64,000 bases of DNA from Symsagittifera roscoffensis (Eukaryota; Xenacoelomorpha; Acoela; Convolutidae). Within the stretch, counting starts at the first letter, position 1. Each line of letters begins with the position of its first letter. The notes beneath the pieces are model-generated. The model worked only from the letters and a program-made list of their open reading frames with translations. It was not told where the DNA came from and searched no databases. Below are positions 21,264-30,065 of this stretch, in pieces. The DNA lies in the NCBI RefSeq assembly GCF_963678635.1, contig NC_087070.1:50121789-50185788 (forward strand). Reading direction: 5' to 3'. Made by a program: the position numbers and the translations under genes.

Positions 21264-24200
21264 TTATGCTAAGGGAAATAGTTTTACATCTGCTGACCAT
21301 TCGGTGTATTTTGTATCATTTCCATTGATGATACATCTAAGATATTCTTGTAGTGAACGGTTCATACCTTCGACTAAGCCGTTTGTCCAAGGTGCGTGAG
21401 ATGTACGTGGTTTGTGTTTGATGTTATATAAATGACATAGTGTGATGATTTCATTATTTATGAATTCCGTACCGTTGTCTGTAACTAAAATTTCTGGTAG
21501 TCGGAATTTGGCTATCCAGTGTTCATAAAGTGTTGTGTAAGCATAATAAGCGTTACAATGTGGTACTGGGTTAAGTGCTACATAATGTGTAAATGCGTCA
21601 ACAATTATCATTATGTAGGAGTTTCCTTCGGATGATGGTGAAATTGGTCCTTTTGTATCAAATGAAATACGGTGGTTAAAGTACAAACTTTGTCCTTTAA
21701 AGTCTTGTTTTTGTGCTATTTGTTTTTGATTTGGATAAGGTTTATTTAGCTGACATACTATACAATCATTGCATAGTACCTTTATCCAAACTGGTGCGTT
21801 GGGAAAATAAAAGTTTTGTATGAAATTTGAATATGTTTTCTCTGATCCAGAGTGTCCTTTAATGTTTTGTGTATGTGAGATATTAAAAGCTATGAAAATG
21901 ATACTTAAAGGGAGACAGGGAACTGTAGATTCATTTAATTGGTATTCTAGAAGGTCTGTGTTTTCATTAATTGTTGTATTATTAAATTTTCGAAAATATC
22001 GGAGGAGTGTTTTATTTCCTAATATTGTTGTATCTGCCTTTACGGGTTTAGTTTTATATTTGTGCCATGATTTTAGTTGTCTAATTATTGGGTCAAGATT
22101 TTGATATTGTTTCAAAGTATTAATTGTAATTTTATCTGTTGGGGGGAGAAAAATGTTTTCTATTTCTAATTTAGATAAAGGAATTGTATCAAGTGGGTCA
22201 TGGAGGTCAAAAACTTGATTTATCGTGTATTTTGAATCGTTTGTTTGCGGTCCTGATAAATTTATTTTATCAGTTAGATTTTCTTTTTCAATTAACGGAA
22301 AAAGGTCTTTTTTATGCGAATGTTGTTTTATTCTTTTTTGTTGGGTGTTATTTTTTATCCATTGTGAATATGGATTTGGTGTAAAAATTGATGTTCCAAG
22401 TAGATCAACTTCGTAGTGGTTATTTTGGCAATCTAAATAAAGTGGGAAGTGTTGTAGATTATTTATTTGTGATTGTTCAACGTCAGTTTTTACTGCATAT
22501 TTGCATTCTAGTCGGGGTGATGTTTCGTTTTCTGCAAGGTAAAATTTTATATTTTTGGGTATTTCAACTGTAGTTTTACGTGTAAGTAATTCAGGTGGTG
22601 TATTTCGACTTAAAGTGTCTGGTAATGCAAGATTCTTTCCTGCTGTCCAAACTATATGTAAGTTTGGGAATTTCATTAGAATTAATTGAAATCTATAAAC
22701 TCGGTGATTTGGATTAGATTTTTGTGTAAAGAGAAAAATGATTGGTTTGTGATCTGTGAATAGAACTATTGGATGTTTTGATCCAAGTATCAGAAATTCA
22801 TATTCTGTTAGTGTATATATTATGGCTGTACATTCTCTCATTAGAGTTGAGAGTCGTAGCTCTGCTTGAGTAAATAATCGAGAATTTGCTGATATAAGAT
22901 TCATTTTGTTTGTGCCATTGTGTGATTGTAATAATGCTGCGCCGATGCCAAAATTCGAAGCATCGCACATTGCATAGAATGGTTGATTTGGATCTGGAAT
23001 TGTATTCAAAATTTGTTCAGTTAAGAGTTTTTTAATTTCTTCAAATCGTGCTTGATGTTCTGTGTTCCATTCAAAATTATTTTGTTGTCTAAGTATATTA
23101 TAGAATGGTCTTAGGTATAATTGCATTTTATAGACATATTTGCTTAAAAAATTCAACATTCCTAGGAATTCTTGGATTTTCTTTTTGTTTGTTGGTGGTT
23201 GGAGCTTCTGAATAGCATCAATGCGTGATTTTAATGGAGTGATTGTTTTTCTTTCTATATTGTGTCCTAAGAATTTAACTCGTGTTAAAAAGAAGTGTGA
23301 TTTATCGGGGGCGGCCTTCAGATTTTCGTTCTGAAGTATTTTGTGATAATGTTCTAAAACATTAAACATTTCTTCTTTTGTCTGTGATTGCATTAAAACA
23401 TCGTCTAAATAGGTGATTACGTTTTTCTTGAGTATTAGTGGTCTAAAAATTTTGCTCATAAAAGCTGAAAATGCTGCTGGTCCTATGGATATTCCATAGA
23501 ATAGGCGGTTGAATTCATATTGCTGATTTCCAATAACAAATTGTGTTAAGCGTCGCGATTGTTCATCTAGTGGCATTTGATTATATGCACTATTCATATC
23601 TGCGGTTGTAAAGTATTTTCCGTTTATTTTTGTTAAAATAACTTGTATTGGTTCAATAGGCCAATTGCATTTTGATTCGTCTATTAGTGAATTAAGATAT
23701 CTAGCGTCTAGAACTATTTTTAATGATTCTCCTTTTGCTAGGATGATAACAGGGTTGATAAATGTGTTACCTTTTGGTTGTTCTTCTTTGTTTACCGGTG
23801 ATATAATTTTGTATTGTTCTAAAATATCGAGTAATCTGTTCACTTTATCGTGTAAATGAATTGGTACTTTACTTGCTCTTTGTTTTTTGAAAACTGCGTC
23901 AGGTTTCAATGGGAGATGTAGTGATGAACTGATTTTGCCAACATCAAATTTGGATGTTGCATAGACTGATGAATATTTTATTAGCTGTTTGGCTAACTTA
24001 TCAAATTCGTCTTGTGTTATTTGTGAATGTTGGAAGTTAAACATTGTTAAAAATTTCTGTTGATTCTCTGTATAGTTATTTATGTTGAATGTAGGTTTGA
24101 AATATGGGGTTTTTGTGAAATAATCTGTATTTATTTTTTCATTACTTATTATATTATTTATGGATAATTCTTCATTAAGAATTGTGGATTGACAAATATC

Positions 24201-24362
24201 TAATAATTGGAGTATATTATTTACGCGGTATGCTTTTTCGTGTACTGGTGATATCGTAGCGTTGGTTTCGCAATATCCCAAAAGTCCTAAAGGTAATGTT
24301 ACTTGATAGGGTGTATTATTGTATACATGTAACGAAATAATATCTGAATTCGAGTTTTTCAA
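21264..24362 (-). CDS. pol: Pol: reverse transcriptase, RNase H and integrase
   Basis: An open frame of 1032 codons. RT spans about residues 160-400, with motif A Ala-Asp-Met-Asn-Ser (Asp255) and the catalytic Tyr-Leu-Asp-Asp (318-321). RNase H catalytic residues appear as Asp467, Glu510, Asp537 and, near its end, Asp582. Integrase has a zinc-binding HHCC set (His830, His837, Cys864, Cys867) and a DD35E core (Asp902, Asp962, Glu998, exactly 35 residues between the last two). It copies the RNA genome into DNA and inserts it. The frame is the same as the upstream protease frame, separated from it by a single TGA (24423-24425). At its 3' end an in-frame TAA (21264-21266) cuts the integrase before its C-terminal domain. 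Catalytic residues are all present, so decay is recent if these stops are real. Confidence 0.95.
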   Translation of the reverse strand: MKNSNSDIISLHVYNNTPYQVTLPLGLLGYCETNATISPVHEKAYRVNNILQLLDICQSTILNEELSINNIISNEKINTDYFTKTPYFKPTFNINNYTENQQKFLTMFNFQHSQITQDEFDKLAKQLIKYSSVYATSKFDVGKISSSLHLPLKPDAVFKKQRASKVPIHLHDKVNRLLDILEQYKIISPVNKEEQPKGNTFINPVIILAKGESLKIVLDARYLNSLIDESKCNWPIEPIQVILTKINGKYFTTADMNSAYNQMPLDEQSRRLTQFVIGNQQYEFNRLFYGISIGPAAFSAFMSKIFRPLILKKNVITYLDDVLMQSQTKEEMFNVLEHYHKILQNENLKAAPDKSHFFLTRVKFLGHNIERKTITPLKSRIDAIQKLQPPTNKKKIQEFLGMLNFLSKYVYKMQLYLRPFYNILRQQNNFEWNTEHQARFEEIKKLLTEQILNTIPDPNQPFYAMCDASNFGIGAALLQSHNGTNKMNLISANSRLFTQAELRLSTLMRECTAIIYTLTEYEFLILGSKHPIVLFTDHKPIIFLFTQKSNPNHRVYRFQLILMKFPNLHIVWTAGKNLALPDTLSRNTPPELLTRKTTVEIPKNIKFYLAENETSPRLECKYAVKTDVEQSQINNLQHFPLYLDCQNNHYEVDLLGTSIFTPNPYSQWIKNNTQQKRIKQHSHKKDLFPLIEKENLTDKINLSGPQTNDSKYTINQVFDLHDPLDTIPLSKLEIENIFLPPTDKITINTLKQYQNLDPIIRQLKSWHKYKTKPVKADTTILGNKTLLRYFRKFNNTTINENTDLLEYQLNESTVPCLPLSIIFIAFNISHTQNIKGHSGSEKTYSNFIQNFYFPNAPVWIKVLCNDCIVCQLNKPYPNQKQIAQKQDFKGQSLYFNHRISFDTKGPISPSSEGNSYIMIIVDAFTHYVALNPVPHCNAYYAYTTLYEHWIAKFRLPEILVTDNGTEFINNEIITLCHLYNIKHKPRTSHAPWTNGLVEGMNRSLQEYLRCIINGNDTKYTEWSADVKLFPLA

Positions 24363-24422
24363 ATATTTTATGGATGAAATTGTGATTTTGAAAAATTTAT
24401 GGATAGGTTTGAATTCAAAGTC

Positions 24423-26120
24423 TCACATATAGAGTTGTTGTTTACTTTGTTTTTTATCATATTGGTGAACTTGTTTTATTAAAAAATTATATATGTTTCC
24501 TGATAGTGGTTTCAGGAGTTTTCTTTGTTGGTTATATATTGGATAAAATTTTGAAAAGAATGGTGGTTGTTTATTTAATCTTTGAAAAAATGTTAGGCAT
24601 GTGTCTTTTGTTTTTGTGTATTTATCTTTGATTAGTATTTTACTATTCAAAATGTTGATTGTTGGTATATATTTAGAGATAAATGGTATTCCAATGATAT
24701 TGTGTTTAATATCAGTGATATGAAATATTTGTTTAAATGGTTTATTTAAAATTTTATTTTGCTCTATTGTTCTTGTGGGGAGAAGAAATAATTGAATTTT
24801 TTCATAGTTTACCAATGTTGATCCTTGTGCTGTTGCTAGTTTACTGGAGGTTTCAAAAGGTGTTAGTTTTGGGTGTAATGTTTTTATCTCATTCCATGTG
24901 GGAATGTTTATTATGTTTGATTCTGCTCCTGAATCAATTAAAAAATCAATTTCAAGATCTGGTGGTTGAAATTCTTTGTTTCTTGGACTTTCTAAAAGAA
25001 ATGGTATTGTCCAAATTTTTTCTTTGGGTTGTTCTTTTTGTATATTATGATAGATGTGATTTGTATTCAAGCATTTTGTTTTGTCATTTTCATTGGATTG
25101 ATTTGTAGTGTTGATTTCGTTAATTTCTTGTGCTGTTTGTGTGGAATGGATGGGTTCAATATAATAATTGTGAAGGAGTTCTAATTGATTTTCATATATA
25201 TGTGATGAAAAAGGTTGTTCATATATAATAGGTTCGTAGTCATTTTCGACTGCTATCATATTGATGGAGATACTGTTTTCTGTATCACTTTCTGAATCTG
25301 ATGATCCACAGTTTATTTGATTTAGTAGTAGTTTGTCATTTACTGTGTCATCAATACCTGGGGGGTCTGATGTTGTTTCTGGATTTGATTGTACGTGATT
25401 AATATGTCTTTGATGTTTAGGTGTACTACTTCTGTGGCGATTGTTAGAATTATTATAATGGTTATTATTTCTGTGTGGTGATTGGGAATAATTTCTATAA
25501 CGATTATTATAACTTGAATGTCGATTTTTTGAATTATTTCGTGATCTGTTTTGATAATTATTGTTTGGTCTGTTATAGTTTGATCTGTTATATGAGTTAT
25601 TCCTTGATCGATTGTTCGGGTAATTCTGGTTTCGGTTGTTTGAATAACTTCTATTTCGATTATTGGAGTAGTTTCTATTTCTATTATATGATGAGTTTCG
25701 TGACTGATTGTTTGGATAGTATTTATTCCTTGATTGGGAATTAGATCTAGAAACAAATTGTGTTGTATTTGAATTTGATCTGGAGTAGTTATTTCGACTA
25801 TTTGGTCTATTGTAATGATTTTGTGACGAATTTTGTGTATTTCTTCGTTCTGGTGATCTTCCTCTATAACTTGAGTTATATGGTGATTGGGTTCTCGTGT
25901 AATCGGTATTGTTCGGAAGTGGTTTTCCTGAACTGTTGTTGCTGTATACATTTTTGTTTGGTAGATTTTGATCTTTCTTCATGTATTGATAGAATGATTT
26001 ATTTGGTTCTTTATATTTTTGAGGTTTGTTTTGATTGTCCTGTTGTTTTTGTCTACATTCAGAAATACTATGTCCGTATCGTCGGCAATAATTACACCAT
26101 TTTTGAAAGATGGTTTGCCT
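24423..26120 (-). CDS. pro: Zinc knuckle, disordered linker and aspartic protease
   Basis: The frame is open from 26120 to the TGA at 24423-24425. It starts with a zinc knuckle of the form C-X2-C-X4-H-X4-C (26055-26096), typical of nucleocapsid. From the first ATG (25980-25982), residues 1-200 are an extreme low-complexity tract rich in Asn, Arg, Ser and Tyr, probably RNA-binding and disordered. The retropepsin active site Asp-Ser-Gly-Ala lies at residues 350-353, with a hydrophobic C-terminal half containing Ile-Ile-Gly. The knuckle is in the -1 frame relative to the Gag ORF (ending 25979), with five A just before it; either a programmed -1 frameshift or a one-base loss explains this. It is in frame with Pol across one TGA. 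Confidence 0.85.
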   Translation of the reverse strand, partial: RQTIFQKWCNYCRRYGHSISECRQKQQDNQNKPQKYKEPNKSFYQYMKKDQNLPNKNVYSNNSSGKPLPNNTDYTRTQSPYNSSYRGRSPERRNTQNSSQNHYNRPNSRNNYSRSNSNTTQFVSRSNSQSRNKYYPNNQSRNSSYNRNRNYSNNRNRSYSNNRNQNYPNNRSRNNSYNRSNYNRPNNNYQNRSRNNSKNRHSSYNNRYRNYSQSPHRNNNHYNNSNNRHRSSTPKHQRHINHVQSNPETTSDPPGIDDTVNDKLLLNQINCGSSDSESDTENSISINMIAVENDYEPIIYEQPFSSHIYENQLELLHNYYIEPIHSTQTAQEINEINTTNQSNENDKTKCLNTNHIYHNIQKEQPKEKIWTIPFLLESPRNKEFQPPDLEIDFLIDSGAESNIINIPTWNEIKTLHPKLTPFETSSKLATAQGSTLVNYEKIQLFLLPTRTIEQNKILNKPFKQIFHITDIKHNIIGIPFISKYIPTINILNSKILIKDKYTKTKDTCLTFFQRLNKQPPFFSKFYPIYNQQRKLLKPLSGNIYNFLIKQVHQYDKKQSKQQLYM

Positions 26121-27556
26121 TTAAAGTTTGGGTGTTTTTCATAAATATTGAGTATTTCAGTGATTTTTTCAACGAGGTCTGTATCTGATTCTTGTATATT
26201 GTTGATATTTGTGGTATTTGTTTCAATTCGGTTAACATATTGTAATTTCAGATTTTCTGTTTCTTCAAGTTTCATTGTGATTTCTGCTTGCTCTAGTTTG
26301 TCTACTAGTTTTCGAAAATCTAAATCGGGCTCTCGAATTGAGGAGGGATGGGATGCTCTCTTTTTTATTGATATTTTCCTTAATTGAGGTGTTAAGGTCA
26401 TCATTAAGATTTCTGTCATTTTTGTGTTTTTATAGTCGTGTGTATTCAATGAATATGCTTTTCGAACTAGTGTTTCGATACGTACTGCTAATTGTTTGAT
26501 GGTTTCATTTGGTAATCTGCGAATTTCATTACATAAAACTCTTTGTTGTTGTTTGTTTCTTTCGGAGTCAAACATTTTTGAAAATTCTTGTGTAAATCTT
26601 TTCCAATTTGATTTTATTTCTATAGGCAATACTGAAAACCATTTTTGGGCTGCGCCGTCTAAAGTTGTCTGTATCAACGCTGTGCGTCGATGTATCCAAT
26701 TTTGATGTGGTGGCGTATTAATTGGTTCAGGTCCTATATTTAAAATTAAATTTGCTGTTACTGCATTTAAATAATCTTCTACAGAATATTCAGGGTCTGT
26801 TCCTGTGAATACCATTAATGGTTTGTTTGATGTTATTAATGATCCACCCATAAGGTATGGATTCATTGTCATTTGTAATGATTCTGCGGCATTTGGCATT
26901 TGTGAAAAATAATTTGAAAGTTGATTTTTTGTTATTTCATGTTGTTGAAGGTAATATGGGAGTGGTATTTCATTTTGCATTTGTGTTGGTTGATACGAGT
27001 GTGTAATAATTGGGTTTTGTGGCTGAATTGGTTGAAAAGATTGTGTATTAATTGGGTTTTGCATTTGTATTGGTTGTTGATTTTGTGTATCTATTGGGTG
27101 TGGAGAAAAAATTCTATGATATGTATGTGGTTTCTGCACTCTTTGTCCACGATATTCTTGAGTGTATGGTGCAAATATATCTGATTGTAAATAATCATCA
27201 TCAGAGGATAGATAATCCGTTTGATGAGATGCTTGTTTTTTATTTTTATTCTGTTGAAAGAATGGGTAATTTTCACTACGATCCTGTGGAGGATGTGAAT
27301 TAGTTTGAAAGTTTACTGAGTTGGTTGTTGCCATTGGATTATCCCAATATTGAGATCTTATCTGATTATTATTATTTTTTCGTGGGGGATAGTTTGTTTT
27401 TGATGAATGTGTGTAATTATAATTGTGATCCGCAAAAGTGTTTCTTGTGAATGTTCTACGTGTTTTTGACGGTATTGTCATGGGTCTATATCTTTGATAA
27501 TCTATTTGTGAATATTTTGGAGCAACCGAAGGTTTAACGGTTGATTGTAAGGTTAC
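25979..27556 (-). CDS. gag: Gag-like protein, capsid part
   Basis: The ORF has its ATG at 27479-27481 (500 codons), but its frame is open back to the TAG at 27557-27559, which also ends the upstream frame. Residues 1-200 are Gln/Asn/Pro-rich with short repeats of Gln-Pro-Ile-Gln. Residues 215-400 have the feel of a retrotransposon capsid: a Phe-Thr-Gly start, Ala-Ala-Gln-Lys-Trp-Phe, a Trp-Lys-Arg-Phe segment and a helical C-terminal region. The final 40 codons run past the zinc knuckle in the wrong frame. It would form the particle shell. The single TAG upstream, with the frame open on both sides, suggests one longer Gag interrupted by a stop or made by readthrough. Confidence 0.8.
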   Translation of the reverse strand, partial: VTLQSTVKPSVAPKYSQIDYQRYRPMTIPSKTRRTFTRNTFADHNYNYTHSSKTNYPPRKNNNNQIRSQYWDNPMATTNSVNFQTNSHPPQDRSENYPFFQQNKNKKQASHQTDYLSSDDDYLQSDIFAPYTQEYRGQRVQKPHTYHRIFSPHPIDTQNQQPIQMQNPINTQSFQPIQPQNPIITHSYQPTQMQNEIPLPYYLQQHEITKNQLSNYFSQMPNAAESLQMTMNPYLMGGSLITSNKPLMVFTGTDPEYSVEDYLNAVTANLILNIGPEPINTPPHQNWIHRRTALIQTTLDGAAQKWFSVLPIEIKSNWKRFTQEFSKMFDSERNKQQQRVLCNEIRRLPNETIKQLAVRIETLVRKAYSLNTHDYKNTKMTEILMMTLTPQLRKISIKKRASHPSSIREPDLDFRKLVDKLEQAEITMKLEETENLKLQYVNRIETNTTNINNIQESDTDLVEKITEILNIYEKHPNFKGKPSFKNGVIIADDTDIVFLNVDKNNRTIKTNLKNIKNQINHSINT

Positions 27557-28648
27557 CTATACTAGTGAAGTGTTTGTATTTCTTGGTGTTGTTAAATTTG
27601 GACGTATCGGTGAAATACTTTGTTGTGTAGTTGTTGTTGTTTGGACGATTTCTTCATTTTTGAAGTGTGATGGTGTTTGAATATCTTGTTGAGTGAGGTT
27701 CCTAGTTCCATTACGGTTTTCATTGTGTATGACGGTCGAATTTAAACTGTTATTTCGCGTATCGGGTAAAAATGTATTGTAGTTTAATGGTGTTGCATCA
27801 ATGGATAATGGTATTACCCTTACATAATCTCTTACATAAGATATTGTACTTATTGCCTGACTTGAGATTGATTGTGGGATATTTATGAATGCATAATGAC
27901 ACCATTCGGGGTACCAAACGTAGTCTGATTGTTCTGTGATGGCGGTATCATCGTTTGAATTTTGGGGTCTGAAATTTTTTCTTGCTTGTGAAATTAAATC
28001 TATATTATGTGTGAAATAATCTATTATAAACCATGCCAAAATTTTTTGTAAGTCATGTTTTGTATGTTGTGAAACTTCATCTTTAGTGAAATTTTCTTTA
28101 ATTATATGTAGAAAAGTTGAGAATAGTGTGATTTCATGTCGTACCTTTATATGCTTGGATGTCTCATTCGGTGAGATATGCGGGATTGGGTTTTCATTTT
28201 CTAATATTGAAATATAACTATATATTATTGCAAAAACTTCATTAGTAAATATGGAGTTTGCTCTTTGTGAGTTATGATATTGTATGCTTTTTATATATTC
28301 TGAGAATACTTTTGAAAATTCTAAATCAAGATCGTCTGTTTGAATTACATATTTGCGGTGATTCGGGTTTGGTGAGCTGAATTCTATGGTGTAGGTTCCG
28401 TATTGTTGTGTTAAGTTACATATATCTTTCAGATAGTGATCAATAATCTGTCTTTTTATTTTTACATCTGGGAACTCTGTTTTACATGGGCTAATTCCGG
28501 GTTCAAACAAATTTAGAAGAAAGTTCTTACAAAGATCATGTTGTCCTCTATTATCGGGTGCATCTACTAGGAAGGGGTAGATATCGTCATCGTCTAGACT
28601 ATCTTCACTTGGAGTGTGTGTTTGGCTAATTTTTTCGTTTAATGACTG
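27557..28648 (-). CDS. N-terminal Gag region, second piece
   Basis: The frame is open from 28648 to the TAG at 27557-27559 (363 codons); the first in-frame candidate start is not an ATG. The product has mixed helical composition with an acidic start (a run of Asp at about 28590), many Tyr and Phe, and a Thr/Gln-rich tail. No domain is recognised. It overlaps the 148-codon ORF by 23 bases in a different frame and shares its own frame with the capsid ORF across one TAG. The likely interpretation is the matrix-like N-terminal half of a long Gag. Confidence 0.6.
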   Translation of the reverse strand, partial: QSLNEKISQTHTPSEDSLDDDDIYPFLVDAPDNRGQHDLCKNFLLNLFEPGISPCKTEFPDVKIKRQIIDHYLKDICNLTQQYGTYTIEFSSPNPNHRKYVIQTDDLDLEFSKVFSEYIKSIQYHNSQRANSIFTNEVFAIIYSYISILENENPIPHISPNETSKHIKVRHEITLFSTFLHIIKENFTKDEVSQHTKHDLQKILAWFIIDYFTHNIDLISQARKNFRPQNSNDDTAITEQSDYVWYPEWCHYAFINIPQSISSQAISTISYVRDYVRVIPLSIDATPLNYNTFLPDTRNNSLNSTVIHNENRNGTRNLTQQDIQTPSHFKNEEIVQTTTTTQQSISPIRPNLTTPRNTNTSLV

Positions 28649-29072
28649 TTAATAGGTAATTATCGATATGTCTAATTGGTTGATTCCAATTATACAAGTG
28701 TACTGGTTTGTGTTTATATTGCTTTTTTATTCTTCTTTTTCCTCTTTTTGATGAATTTGAAGTTGTTTCTGAGTCTGAGAAATATAATTGATCGTGAATG
28801 GGGCAATTTTTATCTATAGATTCTTTTAATTTATAAAGTTCGTCTAAATTGTTGGCTTCTGATTCTGAAAATGCGTTTCTATTTTTGGAAAATCTTTTTC
28901 TTGTTATTTGTCTTTGTTTGGTTATTATTTTCTTTTTTAGTGTTTCGCGTTTTGTTCTAATATATCCAACTGTTTGTGTATGAGGTGTGATTACAAGGTC
29001 GTATTTTTTGTTATCTATTTCACAGTTGTGTAAAACGATTGTTTGTTTGTTTCCTAGATTTTTAAATGACAT
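28626..29072 (-). CDS. First ORF of the retroelement (148 codons), basic
   Basis: Starts at a true ATG (29070-29072) and is the first ORF after the leader, so it is probably the start of Gag. It is strongly basic, with Lys/Arg clusters in the middle (about residues 40-62) and near residues 108-118, separated by an acidic Ser/Glu stretch. It ends at a TAG (28626-28628) while the next frame is already open for 23 bases, so a +1 shift would join them. No named domain is recognised. Confidence 0.6.
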   Translation of the reverse strand: MSFKNLGNKQTIVLHNCEIDNKKYDLVITPHTQTVGYIRTKRETLKKKIITKQRQITRKRFSKNRNAFSESEANNLDELYKLKESIDKNCPIHDQLYFSDSETTSNSSKRGKRRIKKQYKHKPVHLYNWNQPIRHIDNYLLTVIKRKN

Positions 29073-30065
29073 AAGGTTTAGGATGACGGATGCAAAAAGT
29101 TGTTAGATGATTTCTATTTTCTTAAATTGTTAGTCCTTACGATTTTTTGGCTAGCTTAACCTGGGTCTATTTGTTCAGGGTTGAAGAGAAAAGTATATCG
29201 ATTCCGAAGAATGATTTTTTACTTTCTCGTGGCTAGTATAAGCTAAGGTGTTAACTTACTTAATCTTACTTAGGGGTAGTGATTGTGTTCAAGGGTTGGA
29301 GAATAGTAAATCGATCCACAAGGTTCAGGTATAATTAGAACGCGAGTAGTTCGTTAGATACTATTTTAAGCTTACTAAGTCTAAGATTTATCCTGGGTCT
29401 GGTAAGAGGAGGGTTCAAGTGAAGGATGAATAACCGAAGTTCTTCACTGTTTATCCTAATTTGAATGATTAGTTTTGTTCAAATTTTCTATTAGTCTTGG
29501 GTTTTTTGAAAGGGTTGGATATTGAATCGACGTTTGAGGTCGTTAGACACTAGCTAAGTGGGTGGGGGAGAACAAAATTGTTCTTTTTGATCCAAGGATA
29601 GGCCTTGATGATCAAGTTTTAAATTTAATTAAATAGAAAATTGATTAAGATCCAAGGATAAGCCTTGATGATCTGATTTTAAAATTAAGTGAATTTAAGT
29701 TTAAAATGGTTTAAATTTATTTAAGAAAAGATTTAGTCTTTTAATGATATTAGTGAGCTTATGATTGCTGTTATGTTTTAGGTGATGAAGCTGGGACAAC
29801 TGATGATTTTATGATTACAAACAGTTTATTGTCATGCTACTAATTTTTGTTTTGATTTTCAATAAATATTTTCCAAACATGTTTTATAGAATACTGCAGA
29901 ATTTTAGGAAAACGATCTGAGATCTTTTTATCAATCGTTATTGTATATTAATATTTTTGTTTAGCGCCTGAAATGATCATGAAGATTGACTTCAAGATTT
30001 AAGTTTGCAAATGAAAATCTAAATTCATTGCTAATAAAATTCTAAATATAAAAGTTTGTGTTGGC
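29073..30065 (-). other. Leader (5' untranslated region) of the retroelement
   Basis: About 1 kb lies between the right repeat and the first ORF with no coding frame. It contains a near-exact direct repeat (GATCCAAGGATA...GCCTTGATGATC) at about 29590 and 29650 and looser repeats built on GTTCAAGGGTTGG-like and ATCGAT-containing text at about 29180, 29290 and 29500. Packaging signals would be expected here. The sequence beside the repeat edge (30040-30065) does not show an obvious tRNA-complementary primer site. Confidence 0.5.

Noticed and set aside
25340..25951. 203-codon minus-strand ORF rich in Ile, Thr and His
   Set aside because: It is an alternative frame through the Asn/Arg/Ser/Tyr-rich linker upstream of the protease; the repetitive DNA leaves several frames open.
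17440..27559. Alternative genetic code as explanation of the in-frame stops
   Set aside because: All three stop codons occur as breaks in the element (TAG, TGA, TAA), and normal stops end other ORFs including the GPCR, so no single reassignment explains them.
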